Position numbers and translations under genes: made by a program
NCBI GenBank assembly: GCA_937991535.1
Contig: CALKHN010000096.1
Coordinates: 1-58,694, forward strand
Length of the DNA: 58,694 bases
Direction: 5' to 3'
From: an uncultured Sphingobacteriales bacterium
GTDB lineage: Bacteria > Bacteroidota > Bacteroidia > Chitinophagales > Chitinophagaceae
The notes under the pieces: model-generated
The model's input: the letters and a program-made list of their open reading frames with translations, nothing else
The model's database searches: none
Told to the model about the DNA's origin: nothing
Shown: piece by piece, positions 17,214-24,961 of the stretch
Layout: every line of letters starts with the position of its first letter
How positions within the stretch are numbered: the stretch's first letter is position 1

Positions 17214-20200
17214 TCAGGCTCTTTTTTCTTCTAAAAAATATTCGTCAATATGACTTTCGTGTTTTCTTGCCGAAAGAAAACTATACATAGCAGGAATTAC
17301 AAACAGGGTTAAAACCAACGAAAATATAATACCCCCAACGATTACGATACCTAAAGGGATACGACTGGTGGCAGCCGCGCCAAACGATAAAGCAATAGGT
17401 AAAGCACCCAGCGACATGGCAAGACTGGTCATTAAAATCGGTCTCAACCTGGCCACGGCCGCTTCAATAACCGCCTCACCTTTTGGAATACCGGCTCTTT
17501 GCTTCTGGTTGGCAAATTCCACAATAAGGATACCATTCTTGGTTACCAGCCCGATCAGCATGATCATACCAATCTGCGAAAATATATTTAAGGTTTGACC
17601 AAATACCCATAATGACAACACAGCGCCTGCAATAGCCAATGGCACGGTAAACATAATAATGAACGGATCAATAAAACTTTCGAACTGTGCTGCCAGTACT
17701 AAAAATATCAGGGCCAGCGCCAGCACAAAGGCAAACATGGTATTGCCTGAACTTTCAGCAAAATCGCGCGACGAGCCAGCAAGTGAAGTGGCAAATGTAT
17801 CGTCCAACATACTATCGGCTATGTCCTGCATGGCTTTAATGCCATCCCCCAGGGCTACGCCCGGGGCAAGTCCGGCTGAGATGGTAGCTGACTTATATCG
17901 GTTAAAGTGATAGATCGTAGGCGGCGTAGTGCTTTCCTTAACACTTACCAGGTTGTCTAACGAAATACTTTCCCCCCGTTGGTTGCGCAGGTAAATATTT
18001 TTCAAATCGGTAGGTTTGTTCCTGTCTACCCTCGGTACCTGTCCTATTACTTCATATTGTTTCCCTTCTTTTGTAAAGTAACCCAGGCGCCTGTTGCTGT
18101 AAGCCAGTTGAAGTGCTTCAGAAATAGCATCAACACTAACGCCAAGCGCACTGGCTTTCAAACGGTCAACCGTAACCGAAAGCTCAGGCTTATTGAATTT
18201 GAGATCAATATCCACCCCCTGGAAGGCCGGGTTTTTATTTGCTTCTTCCATGAATTTGGGCAGAACTTCGGTAAGCTTTTCGAAATTGTTGTTTTGTATA
18301 ACAAACTGAACCGGCAACCCACCCCTACGGCTAACCGAAATGGTTTGCTCCTGTGTTGGAAAAGCTTTTCCTTCCGTAAATTTTGGGAGATTACGGTTTA
18401 CCATATCTACAATATCCTGCTGCGACCGTGTACGTTCAGCAGGGTCAACCAGCGTTACCCTCAAAAATCCGGTGTTTACAGAGCCGGATCCTGAAAACCC
18501 CGGTGCGGTTACTGTTAATACCGATTTAGCTTCCGGAACAGAATCAAGTACAAAATTGGTAAGCTTATCAATATACCGGTCTGTATAATCAAAAGAGGAT
18601 CCTTCGGGCATGGTAACCGACATGCGAAACTGGCTGCGGTCTTCCATAGGCGCCAGTTCAGATTTCAGGCTGCCACCGATCAGCCATATCACTCCGCCGC
18701 AAATTAAAATGATAATCACCGCCAGCCATTTTACTTTCATGAACGCGTGTAATAAACGATGATATCCGTTTTCCATACCGCTGAAAAAGGGTTCGGTAAC
18801 CCTGTAAAACCATCCGTGCGTATGCTTTTTGCGTGCAAGCTTTACATTAAGTACAGCGGTAAGCGTTAGCGATACAAAAGCCGATACCAGCACTGCTCCC
18901 GCTACCACAATCCCAAATTCACGGAAAAGGCGGCCTACAAAACCCTGTAAAAAAATGATGGGCAAAAAGATAACGGCGAGTGTAATAGAGGTAGAAATAA
19001 CGGCAAAATAAATTTCTTTGGACCCCTCCTTCGCAGCCTGCCATTTATTCATTCCCTGCTCTATCTTTTTATAAATATTCTCCGTTACCACGATACCGTC
19101 GTCCACTACCAGACCTGTTGCCAGCACAATGGCCAGCAGGCTCAATACATTGATGGTAAACCCGCAAAGATACATGATAAAGAAAGCGGCTATCAATGAA
19201 ACCGGTATATCTATCAAAGGACGTAAGGCCATGAGCCAGTCGCGGAAGAAAAAATAGATGATCAGAATAACCAGTGTTATAGCTATTATAAGCGTTTCTT
19301 CCACCTCGGATATTGATCGCTGTATAAATACACTGTCGTCCAGAACAATATCAAGCTTAATGTCTTCGGGAACTTCTTTTTTTAACTGCTCATACCGTTT
19401 GTAAAACTCATCGGCAATAGAAATATAGTTGGCTCCCGGCAGCGGCACAATGGCAAGCGCAATCATAGGCACACCATTGAGCTTTAATATGGTTTCTTCA
19501 TTTTCGGGCCCCAGCACCGCCTCTCCTATATCTTTCAGCCGTATAATACTGCCGCCAAAATTCTTTATAATAATATTATTAAACTCTTCCTCTGTAGATA
19601 AACGACCGAAGGTTCGTACCGTAAGCTCTGTATTATAACCAGCAATTTTCCCGGAAGGCAATTCCACGTTCTCCTTTAAAAGCGCCTCCTGCACATCCTG
19701 AAAAGTAAGCCCGTACGCATTGAGCCGCGAAGGTTCGAACCAGATGCGCATGGCATATTTTTTTTCACCCCATATTTGCAGGCTGCTTACCCCGGGAATG
19801 GTTTGCAGCCTTTCCTGCAGCACGTTGGTTGCATATTCCGTAATCTGCAACTGGTTGCGGGTATTGCTCTGCACCGTCATGGATATAATGGAACTGGAAC
19901 TGGCATCTGCCTTGGAAACTACAGGGGGGGCATCAAGATCCTGCGGAAGCCGGCGTTGCGCCTGGGAGGTTTTATCCCTTACATCATTAGCGGCAGCCTC
20001 CAGGTCAACGCCCAGTTCAAACTCAACTGTAATATTACTCATACCCTGACTGCTCGATGAAGTCATGTTCTTGATACCAGCAATACCATTAATGGATTTT
20101 TCTATGGGTTCCGTTATCTGCGATTCTATAATATCGGCATTGGCCCCGGAATAGTTGGTGCGTACATTAATAATGGGCGGATCAATAGCAGGGTAATCCC

Positions 20201-20303
20201 TTACTCCAAGAAAAGTAAAACCAATTACACCAAACACAACAATCAGAATGCTTGCAACGGTGGCCAACACCGGGCGCCTCAGACTTATTTCAGAAATATT
20301 CAT
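17214..20303 (-). CDS. HAE1-type RND multidrug efflux pump (AcrB/MexB-like)
   Basis: 1029 residues, the normal length for HAE1 pumps. It starts MNISEISLRRPVLATVASIL and has 12 membrane segments in two 6-helix halves with large periplasmic domains. TM4 carries GLVVDDGIVVTEN with the paired proton-relay aspartates D401 and D402. A LRPILMTSLAMSLGALPIAL block marks the second half. The gene overlaps the adaptor stop by 1 nt (TAATG), indicating translational coupling. Substrates are likely hydrophobic drugs, dyes or detergents (family knowledge). No local regulator is encoded next to the operon. Confidence 0.94.
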   Translation of the reverse strand: MNISEISLRRPVLATVASILIVVFGVIGFTFLGVRDYPAIDPPIINVRTNYSGANADIIESQITEPIEKSINGIAGIKNMTSSSSQGMSNITVEFELGVDLEAAANDVRDKTSQAQRRLPQDLDAPPVVSKADASSSSIISMTVQSNTRNQLQITEYATNVLQERLQTIPGVSSLQIWGEKKYAMRIWFEPSRLNAYGLTFQDVQEALLKENVELPSGKIAGYNTELTVRTFGRLSTEEEFNNIIIKNFGGSIIRLKDIGEAVLGPENEETILKLNGVPMIALAIVPLPGANYISIADEFYKRYEQLKKEVPEDIKLDIVLDDSVFIQRSISEVEETLIIAITLVILIIYFFFRDWLMALRPLIDIPVSLIAAFFIMYLCGFTINVLSLLAIVLATGLVVDDGIVVTENIYKKIEQGMNKWQAAKEGSKEIYFAVISTSITLAVIFLPIIFLQGFVGRLFREFGIVVAGAVLVSAFVSLTLTAVLNVKLARKKHTHGWFYRVTEPFFSGMENGYHRLLHAFMKVKWLAVIIILICGGVIWLIGGSLKSELAPMEDRSQFRMSVTMPEGSSFDYTDRYIDKLTNFVLDSVPEAKSVLTVTAPGFSGSGSVNTGFLRVTLVDPAERTRSQQDIVDMVNRNLPKFTEGKAFPTQEQTISVSRRGGLPVQFVIQNNNFEKLTEVLPKFMEEANKNPAFQGVDIDLKFNKPELSVTVDRLKASALGVSVDAISEALQLAYSNRRLGYFTKEGKQYEVIGQVPRVDRNKPTDLKNIYLRNQRGESISLDNLVSVKESTTPPTIYHFNRYKSATISAGLAPGVALGDGIKAMQDIADSMLDDTFATSLAGSSRDFAESSGNTMFAFVLALALIFLVLAAQFESFIDPFIIMFTVPLAIAGAVLSLWVFGQTLNIFSQIGMIMLIGLVTKNGILIVEFANQKQRAGIPKGEAVIEAAVARLRPILMTSLAMSLGALPIALSFGAAATSRIPLGIVIVGGIIFSLVLTLFVIPAMYSFLSARKHESHIDEYFLEEKRA

Positions 20304-21340
20304 TATTGTATTTTGCTGAGTTGTATTTGAGAATTAGGTTGTATTGCCATCAGCCCCGACATCAACACCGTATCTCCAATATTTACTCCACTGGTTATCT
20401 GCACGTATACCGAATCTCTTATACCTGTAACCACGGGTAAAAATTCCGGCGCTCCGTTCTTGTATACAATAACCTGTTTGCCATGACTAAGCGGTATTAC
20501 AGACTGGGTAGGTACGATGATCGCGTTATTGTCTTTAGCAAGGTTCAGGGCAACTTTTGCAAAAGCCCCCGGTAAAAGGGATGGATGTTTTCCATTCACC
20601 AACGCTTTGATATTTAAACTACGGGTATTGGCATCAATAAAATATTCCGTTGCTATTACAGTAGCTTCAAATTTAGTAGCTACACCATCAATACTGAAGC
20701 TGATCTTCTTGCCCGGTACAAAATTAGTACTATATTTTTCGGGAACGGTAAAGTCTAATTTAAGTTGATTAACCTGTCTTATGGTAGCGATTACGTCTGC
20801 GGGCGATACATAAGCGCCCAGGCTTATATTCCTTAACCCGATCCGTCCGTCAAAAGGAGCCCTGATCTCGGTTTTTGCAATACTTACTTTCACCAGTTCA
20901 ATATCAGCTTTATTGTTATTGACCTGGAGTTCACTCAGGTCAACATCCTGCTGACTGATGCCCTGTATTTTTAACAATTCCTTATAACGCTCCACTGTTT
21001 TTTGATTGATCTCAAGTTGTACTTCCAACTTTTTTAACTGCGCCTGCAGGTCATCATCAAATAGCTTGGCCAATAAGGTTCCCTTCCTTACAAAACTGCC
21101 TTCCTTAAAATTAATACTTACCAGCCTGCCTGTAATTTCCGGACGTATATCCGTTCCTTCTGCAGGCAGCAATGAACCGGCCACTTCAATATTCTCGCTC
21201 AGCGGAATGGTTTTTACAATAAATGCGTCGGCAATAACAGTGCGGCTTCTCTCCCGGGGTGGGGTTATAGCTTTTTCTTTTTTTTCAGAACAGGCAAACA
21301 AGCCCGAGAAGACAATAATATATAAATATAAATTTCTCAT
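20303..21340 (-). CDS. RND periplasmic adaptor lipoprotein (AcrA/MexA-like)
   Basis: 345 residues from the chosen ATG at 21338-21340. An in-frame ATG 12 codons upstream (21376) is possible, but the downstream start gives a clean lipoprotein signal (LYLYIIVFSGLFAC, Cys at 17). Lipoyl halves (GRLVSINFKEGSFVRKGTLL and IRAPFDGRIGLRNISLGAYV) bracket a short alpha-hairpin (about 80-130). Beta-barrel and membrane-proximal domains follow. It is the first gene of the operon adaptor-pump-TolC and connects the inner-membrane pump to the channel. Confidence 0.9.
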   Translation of the reverse strand: MRNLYLYIIVFSGLFACSEKKEKAITPPRERSRTVIADAFIVKTIPLSENIEVAGSLLPAEGTDIRPEITGRLVSINFKEGSFVRKGTLLAKLFDDDLQAQLKKLEVQLEINQKTVERYKELLKIQGISQQDVDLSELQVNNNKADIELVKVSIAKTEIRAPFDGRIGLRNISLGAYVSPADVIATIRQVNQLKLDFTVPEKYSTNFVPGKKISFSIDGVATKFEATVIATEYFIDANTRSLNIKALVNGKHPSLLPGAFAKVALNLAKDNNAIIVPTQSVIPLSHGKQVIVYKNGAPEFLPVVTGIRDSVYVQITSGVNIGDTVLMSGLMAIQPNSQIQLSKIQ

Positions 21341-21375
21341 CGCTTGCGAAACTAATACAATTTGAAGTTGAAACA

Positions 21376-21398
21376 TTCACCACTTGTAAATAAGTGAA
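21376..21398. promoter_or_regulatory. Candidate operator palindrome upstream of RND operon
   Basis: CACTT-N6-AAGTG (21381-21395 region), within a broader TTCAC...GTGAA context, lies 36-58 bp upstream of the adaptor start. Its size would suit a TetR-type repressor, but no such gene is nearby. Weak call. Confidence 0.25.
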
Positions 21399-21828
21399 CG
21401 TTAATTAATGTTAATGGAAAATGTCATGAGGACTTGTTGTTACCTGAGCAAGATGCAGTGGGATTATTTATTTTGCTGCACAATCATAATCAGCTAACCT
21501 GCCGCAAGATGATGCGATTGCACTATGTTTACTATTGCAGCCGGGCTTTTGCAAACTGACAGAGGCTACATGTGCAATAGCAACTTTACCATGTATATTG
21601 TTTTATATATGACTGCAGCAAACTTATTATGGTTTTACTTTCCGGCACAGCCGTACCCGCCTGAACTAAAATGATAAGCATTACTACCGGTCTTTATTGG
21701 ATTTAACCCATTGAATAACCCTGCGCTTCGCTGGTTTAAAATGCATTGTTTAGCCCCGTTGAAGCCGGCCATAGGCCACGGCATCATTTAATGATCCATT
21801 ATTTCTTTGTGCCACAGGATAAAATACC

Positions 21829-21867
21829 TGTATCAAAATCGAACACCTGTTGTATCGCTAACGTACA
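21829..21867 (+). promoter_or_regulatory. Paired sites TGTATC-N5-CGNACA upstream of adaptor gene
   Basis: Two related sites occur 22 bp apart: TGTATCAAAATCGAACA (21829-21845) and TGTATCGCTAACGTACA (21851-21867). Their right halves match the CGNACA half of the operators before permeases 2 and 7. The second site's centre is about 61 bp before a TGGCAC element, the same distance as in those modules. The left halves are less symmetric, so this is a weaker version. Confidence 0.4.
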
Positions 21868-21919
21868 AAAAAAACGGATATTAGGCTGCAAGCTATTGAT
21901 ACTCAATAAAATTGTATTC

Positions 21920-21934
21920 TGGCACAACATTCAC
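21920..21934 (+). promoter_or_regulatory. Possible sigma-54-type promoter, imperfect -12
   Basis: TGGCAC matches the -24 consensus exactly. The -12 part reads TCAC instead of TTGC. Distance from the paired upstream sites supports it; the start codon is about 100 bp downstream. Confidence 0.35.
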
Positions 21935-22035
21935 TTATTACATCATAGTTTTCTCATGCGCTGATTTTTTTGTCTCCCTGTTTAATACCGGGAGGCTTTT
22001 AAAAAAGCCGGTAAAATACCCGAAAAATTAAAAGG

Positions 22036-23286
22036 ATGGACAGAGTAATTAAAAAAAAGAAATGGGGCACAAAACGGATACTGACCATAGCCGCTGTAGT
22101 GGGTATCATTGCATTGATTGTCGGTAGCTATTATTCAACTTCCGGTAATTCAAAATTAAATGTAGACACGGAAAGAATTACTGTAAGTGAAGTAAAAGAA
22201 GGCATTTTCCAGGAAACGATCCCCGTAAATGGTGTAGTGCTGCCGGTTACGAGTATTTATCTGGATGCCCGGGAAGGCGGACGGGTAGAAGAAAAATATG
22301 TAGAAGACGGCGCTATTATGAAAAAAGGAGAACCCATTTTACGGCTTTCCAATACCGACCTTTTGATGAACCTGATGAGCCAGCAGAATACTGTTTACAA
22401 TACGCTAACGCAGATGCAGATCAATAATAATGCGGCGCAACAAAATACGGTAAGCAAACTGAACCAGATGGCGGATGTAGAAAGCCAGTTGAAAGAGGCG
22501 GAAAGATTATACAATTTAAATAAAACGCTTTTTGAGCAAAAAGTTATCGGCTCACAGGAGTTTGAACAATCGAAAATCAGTTACAATTACTACCTGGAAA
22601 AAGAAAAGCTAACAAAACAAATATTATACCGCGACTCCTTATCGCGTTTGCAACAGGCAACCCAGGATAAACAATCTTATGCGGGCTCACAACAGGCACT
22701 CAATATCATGCAAAAAAAAGTGGGTGATCTTATTGTGCGTGCGCCGGTTGACGGACAGCTTACTTCATTAGACGCAGAGATTGGTCAGAATAAAAACAAG
22801 GGAGAAAGGTTAGGACAGATAGATGTGCTGAGTGGCTTTAAGGTACGTGCAGATGTTGATGAACATTATATCTCAAGGATATATCCCGGGCAGAGGGGAC
22901 ACTTTACTTTTGCAGACACCACCTATTACCTGGAAATTAAAAAAGTATTTACACAGGTAACCAATGGCCGCTTCCAGGTAGACATGGAATTTGTAGACAA
23001 AGTGCCCAAAGGCATAAGAAGGGGACAAACCCTGCAAACGCTGCTGGCATTAAGCGATGAAAGAAAATCTTTACTGCTGGCACGTGGTGGGTTTTACCAG
23101 AAAACCGGTGGCAATTGGGTGTTTAAGGTTTCAGCTGATGGTAAAAAAGCATATAAGGCAGATATTCAGTTGGGCAATCAAAACCAGGATTACTATGAAG
23201 TACTGCAGGGATTACAGCCGGGCGATAAAGTAGTAACCAGTAGTTATGAAAATTATGGGGATATGCAGGAGCTGGTGTTGAAGTAG
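22036..23286 (+). CDS. MacA/HlyD-type periplasmic adaptor of the ABC efflux system
   Basis: 416 residues. Lys-rich N-terminus (KKKKWGTKR), then one membrane segment (about 17-37). A lipoyl half (YLDAREGGRVEEKYVEDGAI), a long Gln-rich alpha-hairpin (about 110-225, NAAQQNTVSKLNQMADVESQ), the second lipoyl half (LIVRAPVDGQLTSLDAEIGQ), and beta-barrel and membrane-proximal domains follow. It is anchored in the inner membrane and spans the periplasm to a TolC-type channel. The ATPase gene follows 519 bp downstream, interrupted by an opposite-strand four-helix-bundle gene. It is the only adaptor gene for the following array of permeases. Confidence 0.88.
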   Translation: MDRVIKKKKWGTKRILTIAAVVGIIALIVGSYYSTSGNSKLNVDTERITVSEVKEGIFQETIPVNGVVLPVTSIYLDAREGGRVEEKYVEDGAIMKKGEPILRLSNTDLLMNLMSQQNTVYNTLTQMQINNNAAQQNTVSKLNQMADVESQLKEAERLYNLNKTLFEQKVIGSQEFEQSKISYNYYLEKEKLTKQILYRDSLSRLQQATQDKQSYAGSQQALNIMQKKVGDLIVRAPVDGQLTSLDAEIGQNKNKGERLGQIDVLSGFKVRADVDEHYISRIYPGQRGHFTFADTTYYLEIKKVFTQVTNGRFQVDMEFVDKVPKGIRRGQTLQTLLALSDERKSLLLARGGFYQKTGGNWVFKVSADGKKAYKADIQLGNQNQDYYEVLQGLQPGDKVVTSSYENYGDMQELVLK

Positions 23287-23292
23287 GTGATA

Positions 23293-23755
23293 GCTTTCAG
23301 TTTTCAACAGTCAGCATTAAGTTTCTTTATAAGTGAATAGATCATTTTTTTTATTTCAATTGTTTCAAATTCGAGCTCTTTAAATGCAACTTCAGAAATG
23401 TAACCCAGATCTTTTGATAAAAAAAGCTGGTATTCCAGTTCCGAAGATGAACCGGCAGCAATGACCAGGAATCGTTTGAAATCAGGAGTACTGCTGCGCC
23501 CACATCCTTCAGCTATGTTTGAAGGAATGGAATAAGCGCAACGGCGTATTTGAGACGCAAGTCCGAAAATTTCGTCTTTAGGATATGACTTTGTAAGCGA
23601 GTAGATTTTCAAAGTGAGCGAATGACCTTTAGACCAAACAGAAAGATTTCTGAAGTTTCTCATCCTGCAACGTATTTTAGGTTAACAACAATATGAAGTT
23701 AGCTCAAAATGTTAAGTGGTCAAAAACTGATTGCTGACGGCTGACCGCTGAAAGC
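23293..23755. mobile_element. Putative small insertion carrying a four-helix-bundle gene, bounded by inverted repeats
   Basis: The segment between adaptor and ATPase genes is bounded by a 24-bp imperfect inverted repeat: left 23293-23316 begins GCTTTCAG, right 23732-23755 ends CTGAAAGC, about 19 of 24 positions matching. It contains only the minus-strand four-helix-bundle gene. No target-site duplication or transposase is visible. The repeats resemble GCTGACGGCTGA-type dispersed sequences seen elsewhere in the window, so the boundaries are uncertain. Confidence 0.4.
23304..23663 (-). CDS. Four-helix-bundle protein (23S rRNA intervening-sequence family)
   Basis: 119 residues matching the S23/IVP four-helix-bundle family. 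It has the start NLSVWSKGHSLTLKIYSLTK, the hallmark LASQIRRCAYSIPSNIAEGC (about 36-55), then FKRFLVIAAGSSSELEYQL and a C-terminal helix. These small basic proteins occur in rRNA intervening sequences and at scattered intergenic sites; their function is not established. The gene is on the strand opposite to the ABC operon that it interrupts, and its 3' end overlaps the left inverted repeat. A related fold is used by Avd in diversity-generating retroelements, but no reverse transcriptase is present here. Confidence 0.88.
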   Translation of the reverse strand: MRNFRNLSVWSKGHSLTLKIYSLTKSYPKDEIFGLASQIRRCAYSIPSNIAEGCGRSSTPDFKRFLVIAAGSSSELEYQLFLSKDLGYISEVAFKELEFETIEIKKMIYSLIKKLNADC

Positions 23756-23805
23756 CACCGTGTAACAATTTATGCATACAAACGTATTATCATTCTTAAT
23801 AAAAT

Positions 23806-24492
23806 ATGTCATCCATGATCAAGATCAAAGACCTGGAAAAAATATACCGCACGGAAGAAGTAGAAACAGTTGCGCTGAATAAGCTTTCATTTGAAGTAAA
23901 AGAAGGAGAGTTCGTGGCGGTAATGGGCCCTTCAGGCTGTGGAAAGTCTACCCTGCTAAACATCCTTGGGATGCTGGATGATCCCGATGCAGGCAGCTTT
24001 TTATTCAACGGCGTTGAAGTGGCGCATTACAATGAGCGCAAACGTGCCGACCTGCGCAAACATAATATTGGCTTCGTATTTCAAAGCTTTAATCTTATTG
24101 ATGAACTCACCGTTTTTGAAAATGTGGAGCTGCCATTAATATATACAGGTGTAAAAGCCGCTGACCGCAAAAAAAGAGTGGAAGCTGTGTTGGATAAGGT
24201 TCAGATCATGCACAGGCGCAATCACTATCCCCAGCAATTATCCGGCGGGCAACAGCAACGTGTAGCCGTAGCAAGGGCGGTAGTCAACAATCCCAAACTT
24301 ATTCTGGCAGATGAACCTACCGGTAACCTCGACTCATCCAATGGCAATGAAGTGATGCAAATGCTCACCGATCTGAATGAACAGGGTACCACCATCGTTA
24401 TGGTAACGCATTCTGAGCACGATTCAAGATACAGCCACAGGATCATACGTATGTTAGACGGGCAAACGGTCACGGAAAACATACTTGTTTAA
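23806..24492 (+). CDS. ABC transporter ATPase (MacB/LolD-type)
   Basis: 228 residues, the standard length for a stand-alone MacB/LolD-class ATPase. Walker A GPSGCGKST (41-49), Q-loop in FVFQSFNL (about 90-97), signature LSGGQQQR (145-152), Walker B LILADEP (165-171), D-loop NLDSS (174-178) and H-loop His202 are all intact. It would power mechanotransmission by FtsX-type permeases. It is the only ATPase gene near eight intact permease genes, so it is likely shared by them. The start could also be the ATG three codons downstream (23815). Confidence 0.93.
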   Translation: MSSMIKIKDLEKIYRTEEVETVALNKLSFEVKEGEFVAVMGPSGCGKSTLLNILGMLDDPDAGSFLFNGVEVAHYNERKRADLRKHNIGFVFQSFNLIDELTVFENVELPLIYTGVKAADRKKRVEAVLDKVQIMHRRNHYPQQLSGGQQQRVAVARAVVNNPKLILADEPTGNLDSSNGNEVMQMLTDLNEQGTTIVMVTHSEHDSRYSHRIIRMLDGQTVTENILV

Positions 24493-24529
24493 TTTGAAAA
24501 TGTGAGAATTTGGAAATTTGAAAATGAAA

Positions 24530-24562
24530 GCTGTCGGTATCCGCCGCGGCGGATCAGACCGC
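24530..24562. repeat. Spacer hairpin repeat, copy 1
   Basis: Ends GCTGTC...GACCGC; the core holds the perfect 16-bp palindrome ATCCGCCGCGGCGGAT (24539-24554). Same family as the copies in later spacers of the permease array. Confidence 0.7.
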
Positions 24563-24646
24563 GGATAAATGCGAAAATGGGCAATTTGAAAATGGAGAAC
24601 CTGACGTACCGGTACAATATCAAATATTAAATCTCAAATTTTATAT

Positions 24647-24862
24647 ATGACACAGCAATATCAAACCAAAGTACAGCGCATTACCATGCTGCTTACACTG
24701 CTGGCATTGGTAATCGTTATTGCCAAAAATGTATCGGCAGGTACACAATGCCTTACCGTTCAACCGCATTCATGTGAGCGCAATACCGGGAGCCGCCTTA
24801 CGGAAACCACCACAGCGATAAAAGATATACCCTGGCAGCCTGTTGTATTCATGATCTGGTAA
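24647..24862 (+). CDS. Possible small membrane peptide
   Basis: A 71-residue ORF with a short polar start and one strongly hydrophobic segment (about 13-27, ITMLLTLLALVIVIA), followed by a polar tail with two Cys and a hydrophobic end (PWQPVVFMIW). It is on the same strand and between the ATPase and first permease genes. No family is recognised and the leader has no clear ribosome binding site, which is normal for Bacteroidota. It could be a chance ORF. Confidence 0.35.
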   Translation: MTQQYQTKVQRITMLLTLLALVIVIAKNVSAGTQCLTVQPHSCERNTGSRLTETTTAIKDIPWQPVVFMIW

Positions 24863-24961
24863 ACAACATATTCTGTCCTGCAATCCAATCCACCTGAGCT
24901 CATTTATGCACGTGCAAACAGGAGAAACAAATCGTCGTCAACAACAATTAAACGCATTGTA

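Larger units (their letters stand above)
21341..22035. other. Divergent 695-bp control region between RND and ABC efflux operons
   Basis: No convincing gene. It contains a small palindrome near the RND adaptor (21376-21398), a pair of TGTATC-N5-CGNACA sites (21829-21845 and 21851-21867), a TGGCAC -24-like element (21920-21925) and a weak hairpin (GGCTTTT/AAAAGCC, 21994-22009). The stretch from about 21400 to 21820 shows nothing recognisable. Confidence 0.55.
24493..24961. other. 469-bp spacer between ATPase and first permease
   Basis: Holds AATTTGAAAATG-type filler, the first GCGGTC-type hairpin repeat (24530-24562), the palindrome GTACCGGTAC (24605-24614) and a possible small membrane-peptide gene (24647-24862). 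No clear operator pair or sigma-54 element is seen. Confidence 0.5.

Noticed and set aside
21746..21964. A 72-codon plus-strand ORF in the divergent control region
   Set aside because: It has no recognisable family and overlaps the paired sites and -24 element; the composition looks non-coding.
21987..22012. Hairpin GGCTTTT/AAAAGCC just before the adaptor gene, considered as a terminator or attenuator
   Set aside because: The stem is short, the outer part is interrupted by a bulge, and no T tract follows.
23304..23663. Diversity-generating retroelement accessory protein (Avd)
   Set aside because: The fold is related, but there is no reverse transcriptase, template repeat or variable repeat in the window; the plain S23/IVP family fits better.
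24729..24744. Near-palindrome TGTATCGGCAGGTACA considered as an operator for permease 1
   Set aside because: It is single, lacks the CG half-site core, lies inside the possible small ORF and has no well-spaced sigma-54 element.
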